Shown: piece after piece, positions 45,230 through 54,760 of the stretch
Position numbering within the stretch: the stretch's first letter is position 1
Layout of the letters: each line of letters starts with the position of its first letter
Made by a program: the position numbers and the translations under genes
Assembly (NCBI GenBank): GCA_022776305.1
Contig: JALFIB010000073.1
Span: 1-63,148 of the forward strand
Length of the DNA stretch: 63,148 nt
Source: Lachnospiraceae bacterium
Lineage (GTDB): Bacteria; Bacillota; Clostridia; Lachnospirales; Lachnospiraceae
Reading direction: 5' to 3'
The notes under the pieces: model-generated
What the model was told of the DNA's origin: nothing
What the model saw: only the letters and a program-made list of their open reading frames with translations
Databases searched by the model: none

Positions 45230-46660
45230 ATGTATAAAGAAAAGATTGACAGTTATTTGGATAGTAAAAGAGAAGAGATGCTGGAAGACTTGATGCATCT
45301 GGTACGCATTAACAGCCAAAAAGGAGAGGCGAAAGAAGGGATGCCATTTGGCGAAGGCCCGGCGAAGGTACTTGCAGAAGCCGAAGCATTAATGAAAAAG
45401 TATGGATTGCTGACAAAGAATTATGAGAATTACGTTGTAACCGGAGATTTTTCTGAAAAAGAAAAAGAGCTGGATGTGTTAGCACATCTTGACGTAGTCC
45501 CTGTTACCGATGACTGGACTGTGACAAAGCCTTTTGAGCCGAAGATTGTTGACGGCAGGATCTATGGGCGTGGTACGGCTGATGACAAAGGACCGGCGAT
45601 CGCAGTGATCTATGCACTCCGTGCCATAAAAGAGCTGGGCATACCAATGGAAAAAAGTGTCCGTTTGATTCTTGGATCAGATGAGGAGTGCGGTTCCGGG
45701 GATCTTAAGTATTATTACAGTATAGAAAAAGAAGCACCTTGTTCTTTTACGCCGGATGCCGATTTCCCTCTGATCAATATTGAAAAGGGAAGATTGGAAG
45801 CGAATTTCCATGCTTCTTTTGAAAAAGAACCGGTACTTCCTGGGATCCTCCGTTTTGAGAGTGGAGATAAAGCAAATGTTGTTCCTCAGAAGGCAAGATT
45901 CCTTGCAGCAGGATTAGAGAAACAGGCAATAACGGAGGCTGCGGAAAAACTGGAAAAGGAATGCAAGGTCCATGTTTCTGTTGAAGCGGCAGAATGTACA
46001 GCGCTGGGAGATAAGGAAGAGAATTGTTTCATGATTGAAGTGAGAGGACAGGCGGCTCATGCCTCAACTCCGCAGGAAGGGAAAAATGCTTTAACAGCTG
46101 CTCTGAGGATGATTACTTATCTGCCTCTTGCGCCGTCAAAAGGCTTGGATGCCCTGAAAGCATTGGAACAGCTGATGCCTTATGAGGATACTTGCGGAAA
46201 AACACTGGGAATTTACCGTCAGGAAGAAAAATCAGGTGCAACGACACTGTGCTTCAGCATCCTTCACTATGAGGACGGAGCGCTTTCCGGCACCTTTGAT
46301 GCCCGTCTTCCTATTGGATGTACGGAAGAGAATACAAAATCCGTTGTGGCGGAAAAACTGTCAAGTCAGGGGATTATTTTGGAAGACGAGCCTATGACGA
46401 TGCCACACTGTGTATCAGGGGATAGCGATTTCGTGAAAACACTCCTTGGAAGTTATGAAAGGTATACGGGAGTGAAGGGGGAACCTCTTTCCACAGGCGG
46501 CGGAACGTATGTACACAACTTAGAAAGAGGCGTTGCCTTTGGCTGCATGACGGAGGATGTGGACAACCATATGCATGGTGACGATGAATTCATGGTTATT
46601 GATACCTTGGTCATGAGTGCAAAAATTTTTGCTGATGCAATAATTAAAATTTGCAATTAG
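45230..46660 (+). CDS. pepV: M20 family dipeptidase PepV/Sapep-like
   Basis: Dinuclear zinc dipeptidase, 476 residues. Ligands and catalytic residues are visible in order: LAHLDVVPV (His, catalytic Asp), YGRGTADDKGP (bridging Asp), LGSDEECGSGD (catalytic Glu and ligand Glu), TPDADFPL (Asp) and NHMHGDDEF (final His). A lid/dimerisation domain is inserted at about residues 190-380. It acts in the cytosol on imported dipeptides. AAAGAAAGGG precedes the ATG at moderate distance. Confidence 0.92.
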   Translation: MYKEKIDSYLDSKREEMLEDLMHLVRINSQKGEAKEGMPFGEGPAKVLAEAEALMKKYGLLTKNYENYVVTGDFSEKEKELDVLAHLDVVPVTDDWTVTKPFEPKIVDGRIYGRGTADDKGPAIAVIYALRAIKELGIPMEKSVRLILGSDEECGSGDLKYYYSIEKEAPCSFTPDADFPLINIEKGRLEANFHASFEKEPVLPGILRFESGDKANVVPQKARFLAAGLEKQAITEAAEKLEKECKVHVSVEAAECTALGDKEENCFMIEVRGQAAHASTPQEGKNALTAALRMITYLPLAPSKGLDALKALEQLMPYEDTCGKTLGIYRQEEKSGATTLCFSILHYEDGALSGTFDARLPIGCTEENTKSVVAEKLSSQGIILEDEPMTMPHCVSGDSDFVKTLLGSYERYTGVKGEPLSTGGGTYVHNLERGVAFGCMTEDVDNHMHGDDEFMVIDTLVMSAKIFADAIIKICN

Positions 46661-46756
46661 TCGATGTATTCAAAATTCTGCTGTGCAGGAGATTTTTGAA
46701 AATCCAAACAAAAAACAATGCCAGAAAAGCTATGGATGGAAAGGGAGGACAGGAAG

Positions 46757-48001
46757 ATGAAATTACCGAGCAGGGAAGTGCTGGAGAAGATTTATGGTGA
46801 GAGCGAAAAGAGTGCGAAAAGATATGAATCTCTGGCTGAGCATTTTAAAGAATTATATCATTCAGATGAGATGGAGTTTTTTACGGCTCCGGGAAGAACG
46901 GAGATCGTAGGAAACCATACAGACCACAATGGAGGAAAGATCCTTGCTGCCAGCATCAGTATGGACACCATCGGTGCTGCGTATCCTACCGGTACGGATA
47001 TTATCACGATTGTCAGTGAGGGGTATAAAGGAAAAGTAGTCATTGATTTAAGGGAACTGGAAAAAGTGCCGAAGAATAAAGGCACCCTTTCACTGGTGGC
47101 TGGTATGGTCACAGCTGCAAAAAAATCAGGTTTTAAAGTGGAGGGATTCCATGCATACGTTTCTACTCAGGTTATTGCTGCAGCAGGTGTGAGCTCATCT
47201 GCATCCTTTGAGATGCTGATCTGCTCAATCATCAACTATTTCTTTAATGACCAGAAAATGCGCTGTATCGATTACGCAAGGATCGGGCAGTTTGCAGAAA
47301 ACAATTATTGGGATAAGGCATCAGGATTGATGGACCAGATGGCATGTGCAGCCGGCGGAACGATCCTTCTTGATTTTTCAAAAGGTGATGACGAGCTCTG
47401 CCAGCAGGTAGATTTTTCCTTTTCACAGATCGGTTATGACCTTGTGATCGTAAATACAGGAAAGGGACATGCTGATTTAAGTGAAGAATATTCCAGCGTT
47501 CCTTTGGAGATGAAAGAAGCTGCAGCTGCTATGGGAGCTTCCCTGCTTTGCCAGCGGGATATGGATACCCTTCTGGAAACCTTGCCGAAGATCGATAATG
47601 ACCGTGCGGTACTTCGCGCGATGCATTTTTATGAAGAAAACAAACGCGTAGACAAGGCATATGAAGCCACAAGGACAAATGATGCCCAGTCATTGCTGCA
47701 GGCTATCAGCCAGTCCGGCAGATCCTCTTGGGAATGGCTGCAGAATTGCTACTCCATCCAAAATCCGAAGGAACAGAAAATTACACTTACCTTAGCGTTG
47801 ACTCAACTTTTCCTAGAAAAGAGCGGGCGCGGTGTCTGCCGTGTTCATGGTGGCGGATTTGCAGGCGTGATCGCGTGTGTCCTGCCGAAAGATGAGACGG
47901 AAGCATATGTGGATTATATTGGGAAATATGTGGGAAAGGAAAATGTTTATCCAATGAACACACGTCTGTTCGGAGCAGGCCATGTAGCGAAAGAGTTGTA
48001 A
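46757..48001 (+). CDS. galK: galactokinase-like GHMP kinase
   Basis: GHMP-fold sugar kinase, 414 residues, expected to make galactose 1-phosphate for the Leloir pathway. The sugar motif reads APGRTEIVGNHTDHNGG near residues 45-61, the ATP motif AAGVSSSASFEML near 146, and the third motif VHGGGFAGV near 373. The catalytic Asp in GLMDQMACAAGG is present. Asn53 replaces the Glu of the usual GEHTDYN, a residue that in known galactokinases contacts the sugar C6 hydroxyl, so substrate preference could be altered. ATG 46757 has GGGAGG 8 bases upstream; an in-frame ATG at 46718 lacks one. No galT or galE is nearby. Confidence 0.85.
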   Translation: MKLPSREVLEKIYGESEKSAKRYESLAEHFKELYHSDEMEFFTAPGRTEIVGNHTDHNGGKILAASISMDTIGAAYPTGTDIITIVSEGYKGKVVIDLRELEKVPKNKGTLSLVAGMVTAAKKSGFKVEGFHAYVSTQVIAAAGVSSSASFEMLICSIINYFFNDQKMRCIDYARIGQFAENNYWDKASGLMDQMACAAGGTILLDFSKGDDELCQQVDFSFSQIGYDLVIVNTGKGHADLSEEYSSVPLEMKEAAAAMGASLLCQRDMDTLLETLPKIDNDRAVLRAMHFYEENKRVDKAYEATRTNDAQSLLQAISQSGRSSWEWLQNCYSIQNPKEQKITLTLALTQLFLEKSGRGVCRVHGGGFAGVIACVLPKDETEAYVDYIGKYVGKENVYPMNTRLFGAGHVAKEL

Positions 48002-48058
48002 GAAAGACGTAATTATAAGATAAGGGATAAGACAAAATATAAGATAAAACACAGTATA

Positions 48059-48125
48059 AAAGCTGCCGCAGCCCCTTCCTTTTGCGTCATCAGGCAAAGG
48101 AGAGGAAATGCGGCAGCTTTCCCTT
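48059..48125. terminator. bidirectional terminator between galK and rqcH
   Basis: Perfect 12-bp stem AAAGCTGCCGCA (48059-48070) / TGCGGCAGCTTT (48109-48120), with an inner CCTTTTGC/GCAAAGG stem. It separates convergent genes. Confidence 0.85.
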
Positions 48126-48148
48126 TGGTTTTTCTTTTAGCTTTTCTT

Positions 48149-49891
48149 TTAATCGGAAATTAACTCGATTTTACTGATGTCAGAATCGATCATCATGGAA
48201 TAGTTCGTGTAGTAAACCACAAATCCCGGCTTGGCTCCGTTTGGTTTTTTCACATGTTTCTTTTCAATGTAATCAATCTCAACTTTTTCAGCATTCCTGT
48301 TTTTGGAATAGTGGGCGGCCAGCCTTGCCGCTTCTTCAAAGGTGGAGTCGGGAAGTTCTTCGCCTCTTGCCTTCACGATCACGTGTGATCCCGGTGCCCC
48401 TTTCGCATGGAACCACCAGTCACTTCCTGAAGCAATTTTGAAAGTGAGCTCATCATTTTGGTAATTATTTTTCCCCACGTACATATCATAGCCGTCGGAA
48501 GAGCGGTAGTGGAAGGGGCGTGAAGTGATCTTAATTTTTTTCCCTGTGTATTTACGGCGGATATATCCGGCATCCGTCAGCTCTTCCTTCACTTGGACAA
48601 GATCATCTTCCGAGAGGGCCATATCCATAAAGGTACAGATGGACTCCAGCTGCTGGATCTCAGCCTCTGTTTCTTGGATGTGTTCCGACAGGGCTTCATA
48701 CGTCCTCTTCAATTTATTATATTTATCAAAATATTTTTGTGCATTTTCCTGAGGAGTCATTGTGGGATCAAGAGGAATCGTGACCAACTCATTCGTATAA
48801 TAATTTAATGCTTCAAAGCTTTTTGATTCCGGCTCCACGCCGTATCCGTATGTGTTGATCAGCTCTCCGTAAATTCTGTATTTATCCCGTTTTTCCGTAT
48901 CTTTCAGCTGCCGCTTTTGGAGCTCATGCTTTTTCCGGCAGCGGTCAAGGGCTGTTGTGGTGATCCTTCTAAGGTCGGAAGACTTTTGCCTGATACGTGT
49001 GACCGTATTTTTCATTGCATAATACTGTTCCAGCATTTCCGACGGAGAATCAAAAGGAACACACGTAAGATCACGGTAAAGGGTCAAGGGAACAGAGGTA
49101 AATTCCACAGGCACATGTTTTTCATCGTAGATGATAGCGGGTGAAAAATGGCAAGCCTTTACCTCCTCCATGAGAAGCTCAAACTGACGGTATAAATGGA
49201 TTTGTACCAATCCTTCCATAGAGTTGGCGCTCTGGGCAGATTCCAGAGAAGCCCTGTGGCATACTTCCTCGGCAATCAGAGGACTGATACCGGTATAAGT
49301 GGTGTAGATTGCCTTTGCAAGAGGCATTGGCTTGGAAAAGACTGCGGAGCAGAATTCATTTTCATTTGTGTCCAAAGGATCCAGTTTGTCCTGCGTGACA
49401 GCAATAAAATAAGGACGCCCGGGAAGCACTTCGCGGACGGAGCTGGTCTGTGCAGAAACGTGTTTGATACTGTCAATGATCATTCCTTTTTCATCGCAGA
49501 AAATAATATTGCTGTGCTTTCCCATCAGCTCAATAACTAGATCCTTGTGGCAGATATCCCCCATTTCATTAAAATGTTCGATTTCAAAATGGATGATACG
49601 CTCTAAACCGGGCTGGTAGATACGTGTGATCTTGCCGTTGCCAATATGCTTGCGAAGCAGCATGCAGAAATTTGGTGCGGTCAAAGGAGAGGGCTTATTT
49701 GTCTTTGTAAGATAAATAAGGGGTAGGCTGGCGCCAGCTGAGAGAAGAAGCCGGTACTGGCCGTTAATGCCCTTTAAAGTGAGCAGAAGCTCATCTGCCT
49801 CCGGCTGGGCGATCTTGCTGATCCTCGATCCGGTAAGCTTTTCTGCAAGCTGGGCGGTTATATTAGAAATGACGATGCCATCTAATGCCAT
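48149..49891 (-). CDS. rqcH: Rqc2 homologue RqcH (NFACT family)
   Basis: Ribosome-associated quality control factor that binds stalled 50S subunits and adds C-terminal Ala tails; older annotations call it fibronectin-binding protein. NFACT-N starts MALDGIVISNITAQL; two HhH motifs and a long coiled-coil middle follow (about residues 280-430); the NFACT-R domain is clear as WWFHAKGAPGSHVIVK at about residue 490. Length 580 is standard. GGAGG 7 bases before the ATG. Its promoter stands back-to-back with that of yicC. Confidence 0.93.
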   Translation of the reverse strand: MALDGIVISNITAQLAEKLTGSRISKIAQPEADELLLTLKGINGQYRLLLSAGASLPLIYLTKTNKPSPLTAPNFCMLLRKHIGNGKITRIYQPGLERIIHFEIEHFNEMGDICHKDLVIELMGKHSNIIFCDEKGMIIDSIKHVSAQTSSVREVLPGRPYFIAVTQDKLDPLDTNENEFCSAVFSKPMPLAKAIYTTYTGISPLIAEEVCHRASLESAQSANSMEGLVQIHLYRQFELLMEEVKACHFSPAIIYDEKHVPVEFTSVPLTLYRDLTCVPFDSPSEMLEQYYAMKNTVTRIRQKSSDLRRITTTALDRCRKKHELQKRQLKDTEKRDKYRIYGELINTYGYGVEPESKSFEALNYYTNELVTIPLDPTMTPQENAQKYFDKYNKLKRTYEALSEHIQETEAEIQQLESICTFMDMALSEDDLVQVKEELTDAGYIRRKYTGKKIKITSRPFHYRSSDGYDMYVGKNNYQNDELTFKIASGSDWWFHAKGAPGSHVIVKARGEELPDSTFEEAARLAAHYSKNRNAEKVEIDYIEKKHVKKPNGAKPGFVVYYTNYSMMIDSDISKIELISD

Positions 49892-49965
49892 ATGAAATCC
49901 TCCGATATAAGGTATAAGGGGTTATGAAAAACCCACGTGAAAACAAGAAAAACTGTAACGTAGGT

Positions 49966-49994
49966 ATCATATCAGATTGAAAAAGAAAAAACAA
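49966..49994 (-). promoter_or_regulatory. promoter of rqcH
   Basis: Minus strand TTGTTT (49994-49989), 17-base spacer, TATGAT (49971-49966). Confidence 0.65.
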
Positions 49995-50000
49995 TTGCCA

Positions 50001-50029
50001 TTGACTGCTTTTCTGCAATCGTTTATAAT
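50001..50029 (+). promoter_or_regulatory. promoter of the yicC-to-pncC operon
   Basis: TTGACT (50001-50006), 17-base spacer, TATAAT (50024-50029). Only six bases separate its -35 from that of rqcH on the other strand. Confidence 0.75.
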
Positions 50030-50134
50030 GAGTTCAATATGGGGTACTGTGCAAAAAAATATGATATATCCCCATAAAGCATCGCATTTTTAGGGAGAAA
50101 AGCGTGCAGAGCATTGGGAAAGGACTATGAAAAA

Positions 50135-51013
50135 ATGATTAAAAGCATGACAGGCTTTGGCAGATGTGAGAATCAGCAGGACAGCAAAAAGTTTACGGTT
50201 GAGATGAAGGCGGTGAATCACCGCTATTTTGACGTAAACATAAAAATGCCGAAAAAATTCAGCTTTTTTGAAGCTTCCATTCGAAACCTGCTAAAGACAT
50301 ATGTGCAGCGAGGCAAAGTTGACGTTTTTATTACGTATGAAGATTTTGCTGAGGAAAATGTTGCACTGAAATATAATGAAAATATCGCAGCGGAATACTT
50401 AAAGTATTACCGCAAGATGGCAGAGACCTTCGGGCTTGAGGATGATATCAGGGTTTCTTCCTTAGGAAGGTGTCCGGAAGTATTTACTATGGAAGAACAG
50501 GACATTGATGAAGAGGAGATCTGGGCAGTTCTGGAAAAAGCTATAAAAGGGGCGTGCCAGCAGTTTGTGGAAGCCAGAGAGCGTGAAGGTGAAATTTTAA
50601 AAAATGATATTCTTGACAAATTGGACAGAATGGAAGAAAATGTAAGTCTCATAGAGACCAGATATCCCCAGATCGTGGTGGAATACCGGAAGAAGCTGGA
50701 GGATAAGGTCAAAGAACTGCTCGGCGACGCACAGATAGATGAGAACCGTCTTGCTTCAGAAGTTATTTTATTTGCGGATAAGATCTGCACCGATGAAGAG
50801 ACCGTCCGTCTCCGCAGCCATATCACCACCATGAAAGAAGCTTTGATCCAAGGCGGAAGCATTGGCCGGAAACTGGATTTCATAGCACAGGAGATGAACC
50901 GCGAGGCGAACACCATACTTTCTAAGGCAAATGATCTTGAGACATCAAATATTGCCATCGATTTAAAAACGGAGATCGAGAAGGTGCGTGAGCAGATACA
51001 GAATATAGAGTAA
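50135..51013 (+). CDS. yicC: YicC/YloC family endoribonuclease
   Basis: 292 residues. Begins IKSMTGFGRCEN and ends with the DUF1732 block including EMNREANTILSKAND, both diagnostic for YicC/YloC, recently described as endoribonucleases. ATG 50135 matches the family's conserved start MIKSMTGFG; an in-frame TTG at 50114 would add seven residues. First gene of an operon with remA, gmk and rpoZ, the usual order in Firmicutes. Confidence 0.93.
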   Translation: MIKSMTGFGRCENQQDSKKFTVEMKAVNHRYFDVNIKMPKKFSFFEASIRNLLKTYVQRGKVDVFITYEDFAEENVALKYNENIAAEYLKYYRKMAETFGLEDDIRVSSLGRCPEVFTMEEQDIDEEEIWAVLEKAIKGACQQFVEAREREGEILKNDILDKLDRMEENVSLIETRYPQIVVEYRKKLEDKVKELLGDAQIDENRLASEVILFADKICTDEETVRLRSHITTMKEALIQGGSIGRKLDFIAQEMNREANTILSKANDLETSNIAIDLKTEIEKVREQIQNIE

Positions 51014-51040
51014 TAAAGTCAATGAGGTATAGGAGGCAGT

Positions 51041-51316
51041 ATGGCAGGCTTGGTAAATATCGGATTTGGCAATTACGTGAATGCGCAAAAGATCGTTACA
51101 GTCGTAAATCCAGATGCGGCTCCCATCAAACGCATGGTACAAAATGCAAGGGAGACCCAGAAGGTCATTGATGCAACACAGGGCAGGAGGACGAAATCCG
51201 TTCTTGTGATGGATACGGAGCAGATCGTGCTCTCTGCTATGCAGCCTGATACGATCGCCAGAAGATTTGCGGCAAATAGTACAGCGGAACAGGAAATGAA
51301 GGGAGAAGATTCATGA
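51041..51316 (+). CDS. remA: RemA-like DNA-binding regulator (DUF370)
   Basis: A 91-residue DUF370 protein. LVNIGFGNYVNAQKIVTVVNPDAAPIK and RRTKSVLVMDTEQIVLSAM are the family blocks. In B. subtilis RemA wraps DNA and activates biofilm matrix and osmoprotection genes. TAGGAGG precedes the ATG. Its end overlaps gmk by 4 bases. Confidence 0.92.
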   Translation: MAGLVNIGFGNYVNAQKIVTVVNPDAAPIKRMVQNARETQKVIDATQGRRTKSVLVMDTEQIVLSAMQPDTIARRFAANSTAEQEMKGEDS

Positions 51317-51945
51317 ACAGAAAAGGAATCCTTGTGGTGGTTTCAGGATTTTCAGGAGTCGGGAAAGGAACACTCATGAGGTCTCTGACTGAACGTTATG
51401 GATATTATGCATTGTCGATTTCCGCGACAACGCGTGCACCCAGAGAGGGTGAGGAAGATGGGCGCGAATACTTTTTCAAGACGAAAGAAGAATTTGAACA
51501 GCTGATCGAGGAAGACCGTCTGATCGAGTATGCATGCTACTGCGGGAACTACTACGGTACGCCCCGTGACTATGTGGAAGACCAGATGGAACAGGGACGC
51601 GACGTGATCCTTGAGATCGAGCTGCAGGGAGCACTGAAAATTAAAGAAAAATACCCGGAAGCATTGCTGGTGTTTGTCATGCCTCCGGATGCACAGACGC
51701 TGGCCAGCCGGCTTCGGGGCAGGGGAACTGAAACGGAAGAGGTGATCCGGGCAAGGCTTGCAAGAGCAGTGGAAGAGTCAGCCGGTGTGGAAAAATATGA
51801 TTATATGATTATTAATGATGATTTGGAGGAGAGCGTGGAAGAAGTCCATCGCTTGATCGACAGTCAGCATAATAAAATAAGCAGGAATCTGGATTTTGTA
51901 GAACAGATCAGAGATGAGATCAAGACATTTGCGAAAGGAGAATAA
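51313..51945 (+). CDS. gmk: guanylate kinase
   Basis: Converts GMP to GDP with ATP; 210 residues. P-loop GFSGVGKGTLM near residue 12 (Phe where most have Pro), SATTRAPREGEEDGREYFF for GMP binding, and the lid RLRGRGTE are visible. Overlaps remA by the ATGA pattern, so translation is coupled. GGGAG upstream. Confidence 0.95.
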   Translation: MNRKGILVVVSGFSGVGKGTLMRSLTERYGYYALSISATTRAPREGEEDGREYFFKTKEEFEQLIEEDRLIEYACYCGNYYGTPRDYVEDQMEQGRDVILEIELQGALKIKEKYPEALLVFVMPPDAQTLASRLRGRGTETEEVIRARLARAVEESAGVEKYDYMIINDDLEESVEEVHRLIDSQHNKISRNLDFVEQIRDEIKTFAKGE

Positions 51946-51949
51946 AACT

Positions 51950-52204
51950 ATGTTACATCCGTCTTATTCAGATTTAATGAAAGTAGTAAACAGTGGGGTA
52001 GAAGAAGGAGAGGAACCGGTAGTTAACAGCCGTTATTCCATCGTGCTGGCTACGGCAAAGCGTGCCCGCCAGATCATTGCCCGCCAGTCCAAGGGTGATC
52101 TGGATGTACGTACCGTATCAAAGCCTCTCTCAAAAGCAGTTGCTGAATTAAACGAAGGAAAAATCAAAATTCTTCCGGAGGAGGATGAGACCGCGGAAGA
52201 GTAA
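51950..52204 (+). CDS. rpoZ: RNA polymerase omega subunit
   Basis: 84 residues. SRYSIVLATAKRARQII is the conserved helix contacting beta prime, followed by KPLSKAVAELNEGKIKI. Longer N-terminus than E. coli omega but normal in Clostridia. AAAGGAG precedes ATG 51950; it starts 4 bases after the gmk stop. Confidence 0.93.
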   Translation: MLHPSYSDLMKVVNSGVEEGEEPVVNSRYSIVLATAKRARQIIARQSKGDLDVRTVSKPLSKAVAELNEGKIKILPEEDETAEE

Positions 52205-52227
52205 TGCGGAATTGAGGTGTTTAATCG

Positions 52228-52896
52228 GTGAATGAGGTAAAGCAGTTTAGTAAAAGTTATATTCTGGTATCAGCGCTTTATGTAGTGCTGGGGGTCGTAC
52301 TGCTGGTCTGGCCGGGTACCTCAGTCAAGATGATCTGCTATGGACTGGGTTTTGCCATGGTTGTACTGGGAATCACATACGGCATTATTTATTTCACCAA
52401 GGATAATCTGCAAGGATTTTTGCAGATGGATCTGGTCATTGGTATTGTATGTCTCGCTTTTGGGGTGTTTATCCTTTTAAATCCTACTTTTTTGGCAACG
52501 GTACTTCCTTTTGCCATGGGGATTATTTTACTTCTCGGGGCAGTTGTCAAGATCCAGAGTTCATGGAACATGAGGCGGCTGAAGTTCAAAAAATGGTATC
52601 TGGTACTGATCTGTGCGCTGGTTATTATTGCTTTGGGAATCGTACTGCTCTGTAATCCCTTTCAAGAAGAAAAGTTTATGATCTTCTATATTGGGGCATG
52701 TCTGATTCTGGATGGGCTGACAAACCTGATCAGCCTGATCTGTATTCAGGTAAAAGTTAAAAAGCTTGCCAAGATCCAGCGGGAACATCCGGAAGTACAG
52801 CTGAAAGACCTGCTGGAGCAGGAGGAAAAGAAAAGTACGGGAGATAGCGATATGGTACCGGCAGAGGTATCAAAGACCGATAATAGACAGGAGTAG
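52228..52896 (+). CDS. DUF308/HdeD-like membrane protein
   Basis: 222-residue protein with six predicted membrane helices in three similar pairs (for example LVSALYVVLGVVLLVWPGTS and LVIGIVCLAFGVFILLNPT), the HdeD/DUF308 pattern, then a charged cytoplasmic tail from about residue 178. Function unknown. GTG start with GAGGTG upstream. It sits between rpoZ and rimO with only 3 bases before rimO. Confidence 0.8.
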   Translation: MNEVKQFSKSYILVSALYVVLGVVLLVWPGTSVKMICYGLGFAMVVLGITYGIIYFTKDNLQGFLQMDLVIGIVCLAFGVFILLNPTFLATVLPFAMGIILLLGAVVKIQSSWNMRRLKFKKWYLVLICALVIIALGIVLLCNPFQEEKFMIFYIGACLILDGLTNLISLICIQVKVKKLAKIQREHPEVQLKDLLEQEEKKSTGDSDMVPAEVSKTDNRQE

Positions 52897-52899
52897 TTC

Positions 52900-54237
52900 A
52901 TGAAAATATTTTTTGTTTCTCTTGGATGTGATAAAAACCTTGTTGATTCAGAAGAGATGCTGGGCCTGCTTGAGAAAAAGGGCTACAGTTTTACAGATGA
53001 TGAGACGGAGGCAGATATCATTATTATCAATACCTGCTGTTTCATCAATGATGCAAAGGAAGAAAGTATTCAATCCATTCTGGAGATGGCTGAATATAAA
53101 AAATCAGGAAGTTGTAAAGCACTGGTGGTAACCGGCTGTATGGCCCAGCGCTACAAACAGGAAATCCTTGATGAAATCGAGGAAGTGGACATGGTTCTGG
53201 GTACTACAGCCTATGACAAGATCGTCGAGGCTGTGGATCAGGCATTGGCCGGAAAAAGAGGGGTGGAGGAGACATCCTTGTCCTATCTTCCCCAGACAGA
53301 CGGCGGCCGTATCGTGACCACCGGTGGCCATTTTGCATACTTAAAAATTGCAGAAGGCTGCAATAAATGTTGCACTTACTGTATTATTCCTAAGCTGCGC
53401 GGACGATACCGCAGCGTTCCCATGGAACGTCTGATCGCACAGGCGGAGGAGCTCGCAGCAGAAGGTGTCAAAGAACTGATCCTTGTTGCTCAGGAGACCA
53501 CCGTATACGGTGTGGATCTTTACGGTCAGAAATCTCTTCATTTGTTGTTGGAGGCACTCTGTAAGATCAGCGGGATCAGATGGATCCGGATTTTGTATTG
53601 CTATCCTGAAGAAATCTACGATGAGCTCATTGAGACCATGAAACGGGAACCGAAGGTATGCCATTATCTGGATCTTCCCATTCAGCATGCTTCAGATGCG
53701 GTGCTAAAAAGGATGGGGAGAAGGACAACGAAAGAGGATCTGATCGCCATCGTCACAAAACTCAGGCAAGAGATCCCGGATATTATCCTGCGGACTACGC
53801 TGATCACCGGATTCCCCGGAGAGACAAAAGAGCAGCATGAGGAAATGATGGATTTTATTGACGAGATGGAATTTGACCGTCTCGGTGTCTTTACGTATTC
53901 TCAGGAAGAGGATACACCGGCAGCATCTATGCCGGATCAGATCGATGAGGAGACAAAGCTTGACTGGCAGGAAGAATTGATGGAACTGCAGCAGGAAATT
54001 GCTTTTGATAAAGCACAGGATATGGTTGGACGTATCGTGACAGCCATGGTAGAAGGAAAAGTGGCAGATGAGAATGCATACGTGGCACGTACGTACGGAG
54101 ATGCACCGAATGTAGACGGACTGCTTTTCATTAATACAGATGAAGTACTCATGTCCGGGGATTTCGTACGGGCGCGTATTACAGGTGCAGCAGAATACGA
54201 TTTGATAGGAGAGATTGCAGATGAATTTACCAAATAA
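52900..54237 (+). CDS. rimO: ribosomal protein uS12 methylthiotransferase RimO
   Basis: Radical SAM methylthiotransferase modifying the conserved Asp of uS12. UPF0004 domain first (FFVSLGCDKNLVDSEEMLG, with Cys cluster ligands at CDK, NTCCF and TGCM), then the radical SAM cluster GCNKCCTYCIIP, and a C-terminal TRAM domain. LGCDKNLVDSE separates RimO from MiaB. Length 445 is typical. Confidence 0.95.
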   Translation: MKIFFVSLGCDKNLVDSEEMLGLLEKKGYSFTDDETEADIIIINTCCFINDAKEESIQSILEMAEYKKSGSCKALVVTGCMAQRYKQEILDEIEEVDMVLGTTAYDKIVEAVDQALAGKRGVEETSLSYLPQTDGGRIVTTGGHFAYLKIAEGCNKCCTYCIIPKLRGRYRSVPMERLIAQAEELAAEGVKELILVAQETTVYGVDLYGQKSLHLLLEALCKISGIRWIRILYCYPEEIYDELIETMKREPKVCHYLDLPIQHASDAVLKRMGRRTTKEDLIAIVTKLRQEIPDIILRTTLITGFPGETKEQHEEMMDFIDEMEFDRLGVFTYSQEEDTPAASMPDQIDEETKLDWQEELMELQQEIAFDKAQDMVGRIVTAMVEGKVADENAYVARTYGDAPNVDGLLFINTDEVLMSGDFVRARITGAAEYDLIGEIADEFTK

Positions 54238-54760
54238 ATTGACGGTACTTCGTGTTTGCATGGTACCGGTATTCGTATTTTTGATGTTGTGGGATGGCTT
54301 GGGGGCTGCGGGAAAATATGCAGCTGCAGCCATATTCATTTTGGCCAGCGCCACAGATTATCTGGATGGGTATTTGGCAAGAAAAAATAACTTAGTCACA
54401 GATTTCGGAAAGTTTATGGATCCCATTGCAGACAAGCTTTTGGTGTGTTCTGCCATGATCTGCCTTGTAGAAAAAGATGCCCTTGCAGCATGGATCGTCA
54501 TTATAATCATCGGGCGTGAGTTTATTATCAGCGGTTTCCGCCTTGTAGCATCGGATAAAGGGACCGTGATCGCTGCCAGCTATTGGGGAAAATTTAAGAC
54601 AGTGTTCCAGATGGTCATGGTCATTCTCTTGATCCTAGACCTTGGCGGTATATTTGATACCATTGCCCAGATCGTGATTTGGATCGCGCTGATCCTTACT
54701 GTGGTTTCTTTAGTGGATTATCTTAGAAAGAACTGGGGCGTATTAGACGGTGAAATGTGA
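54221..54760 (+). CDS. pgsA: CDP-diacylglycerol-glycerol-3-phosphate 3-phosphatidyltransferase
   Basis: Membrane enzyme committing CDP-diacylglycerol to phosphatidylglycerol; 179 residues. The CDP-alcohol transferase signature D-x2-DG-x2-AR-x8-G-x3-D-x3-D is present as DYLDGYLARK...FGKFMDPIADK. ATG 54221 with AGGAG 9 bases upstream is chosen; it overlaps rimO by 17 bases. It uses the product of cdsA at 33 kb. Confidence 0.94.
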   Translation: MNLPNKLTVLRVCMVPVFVFLMLWDGLGAAGKYAAAAIFILASATDYLDGYLARKNNLVTDFGKFMDPIADKLLVCSAMICLVEKDALAAWIVIIIIGREFIISGFRLVASDKGTVIAASYWGKFKTVFQMVMVILLILDLGGIFDTIAQIVIWIALILTVVSLVDYLRKNWGVLDGEM

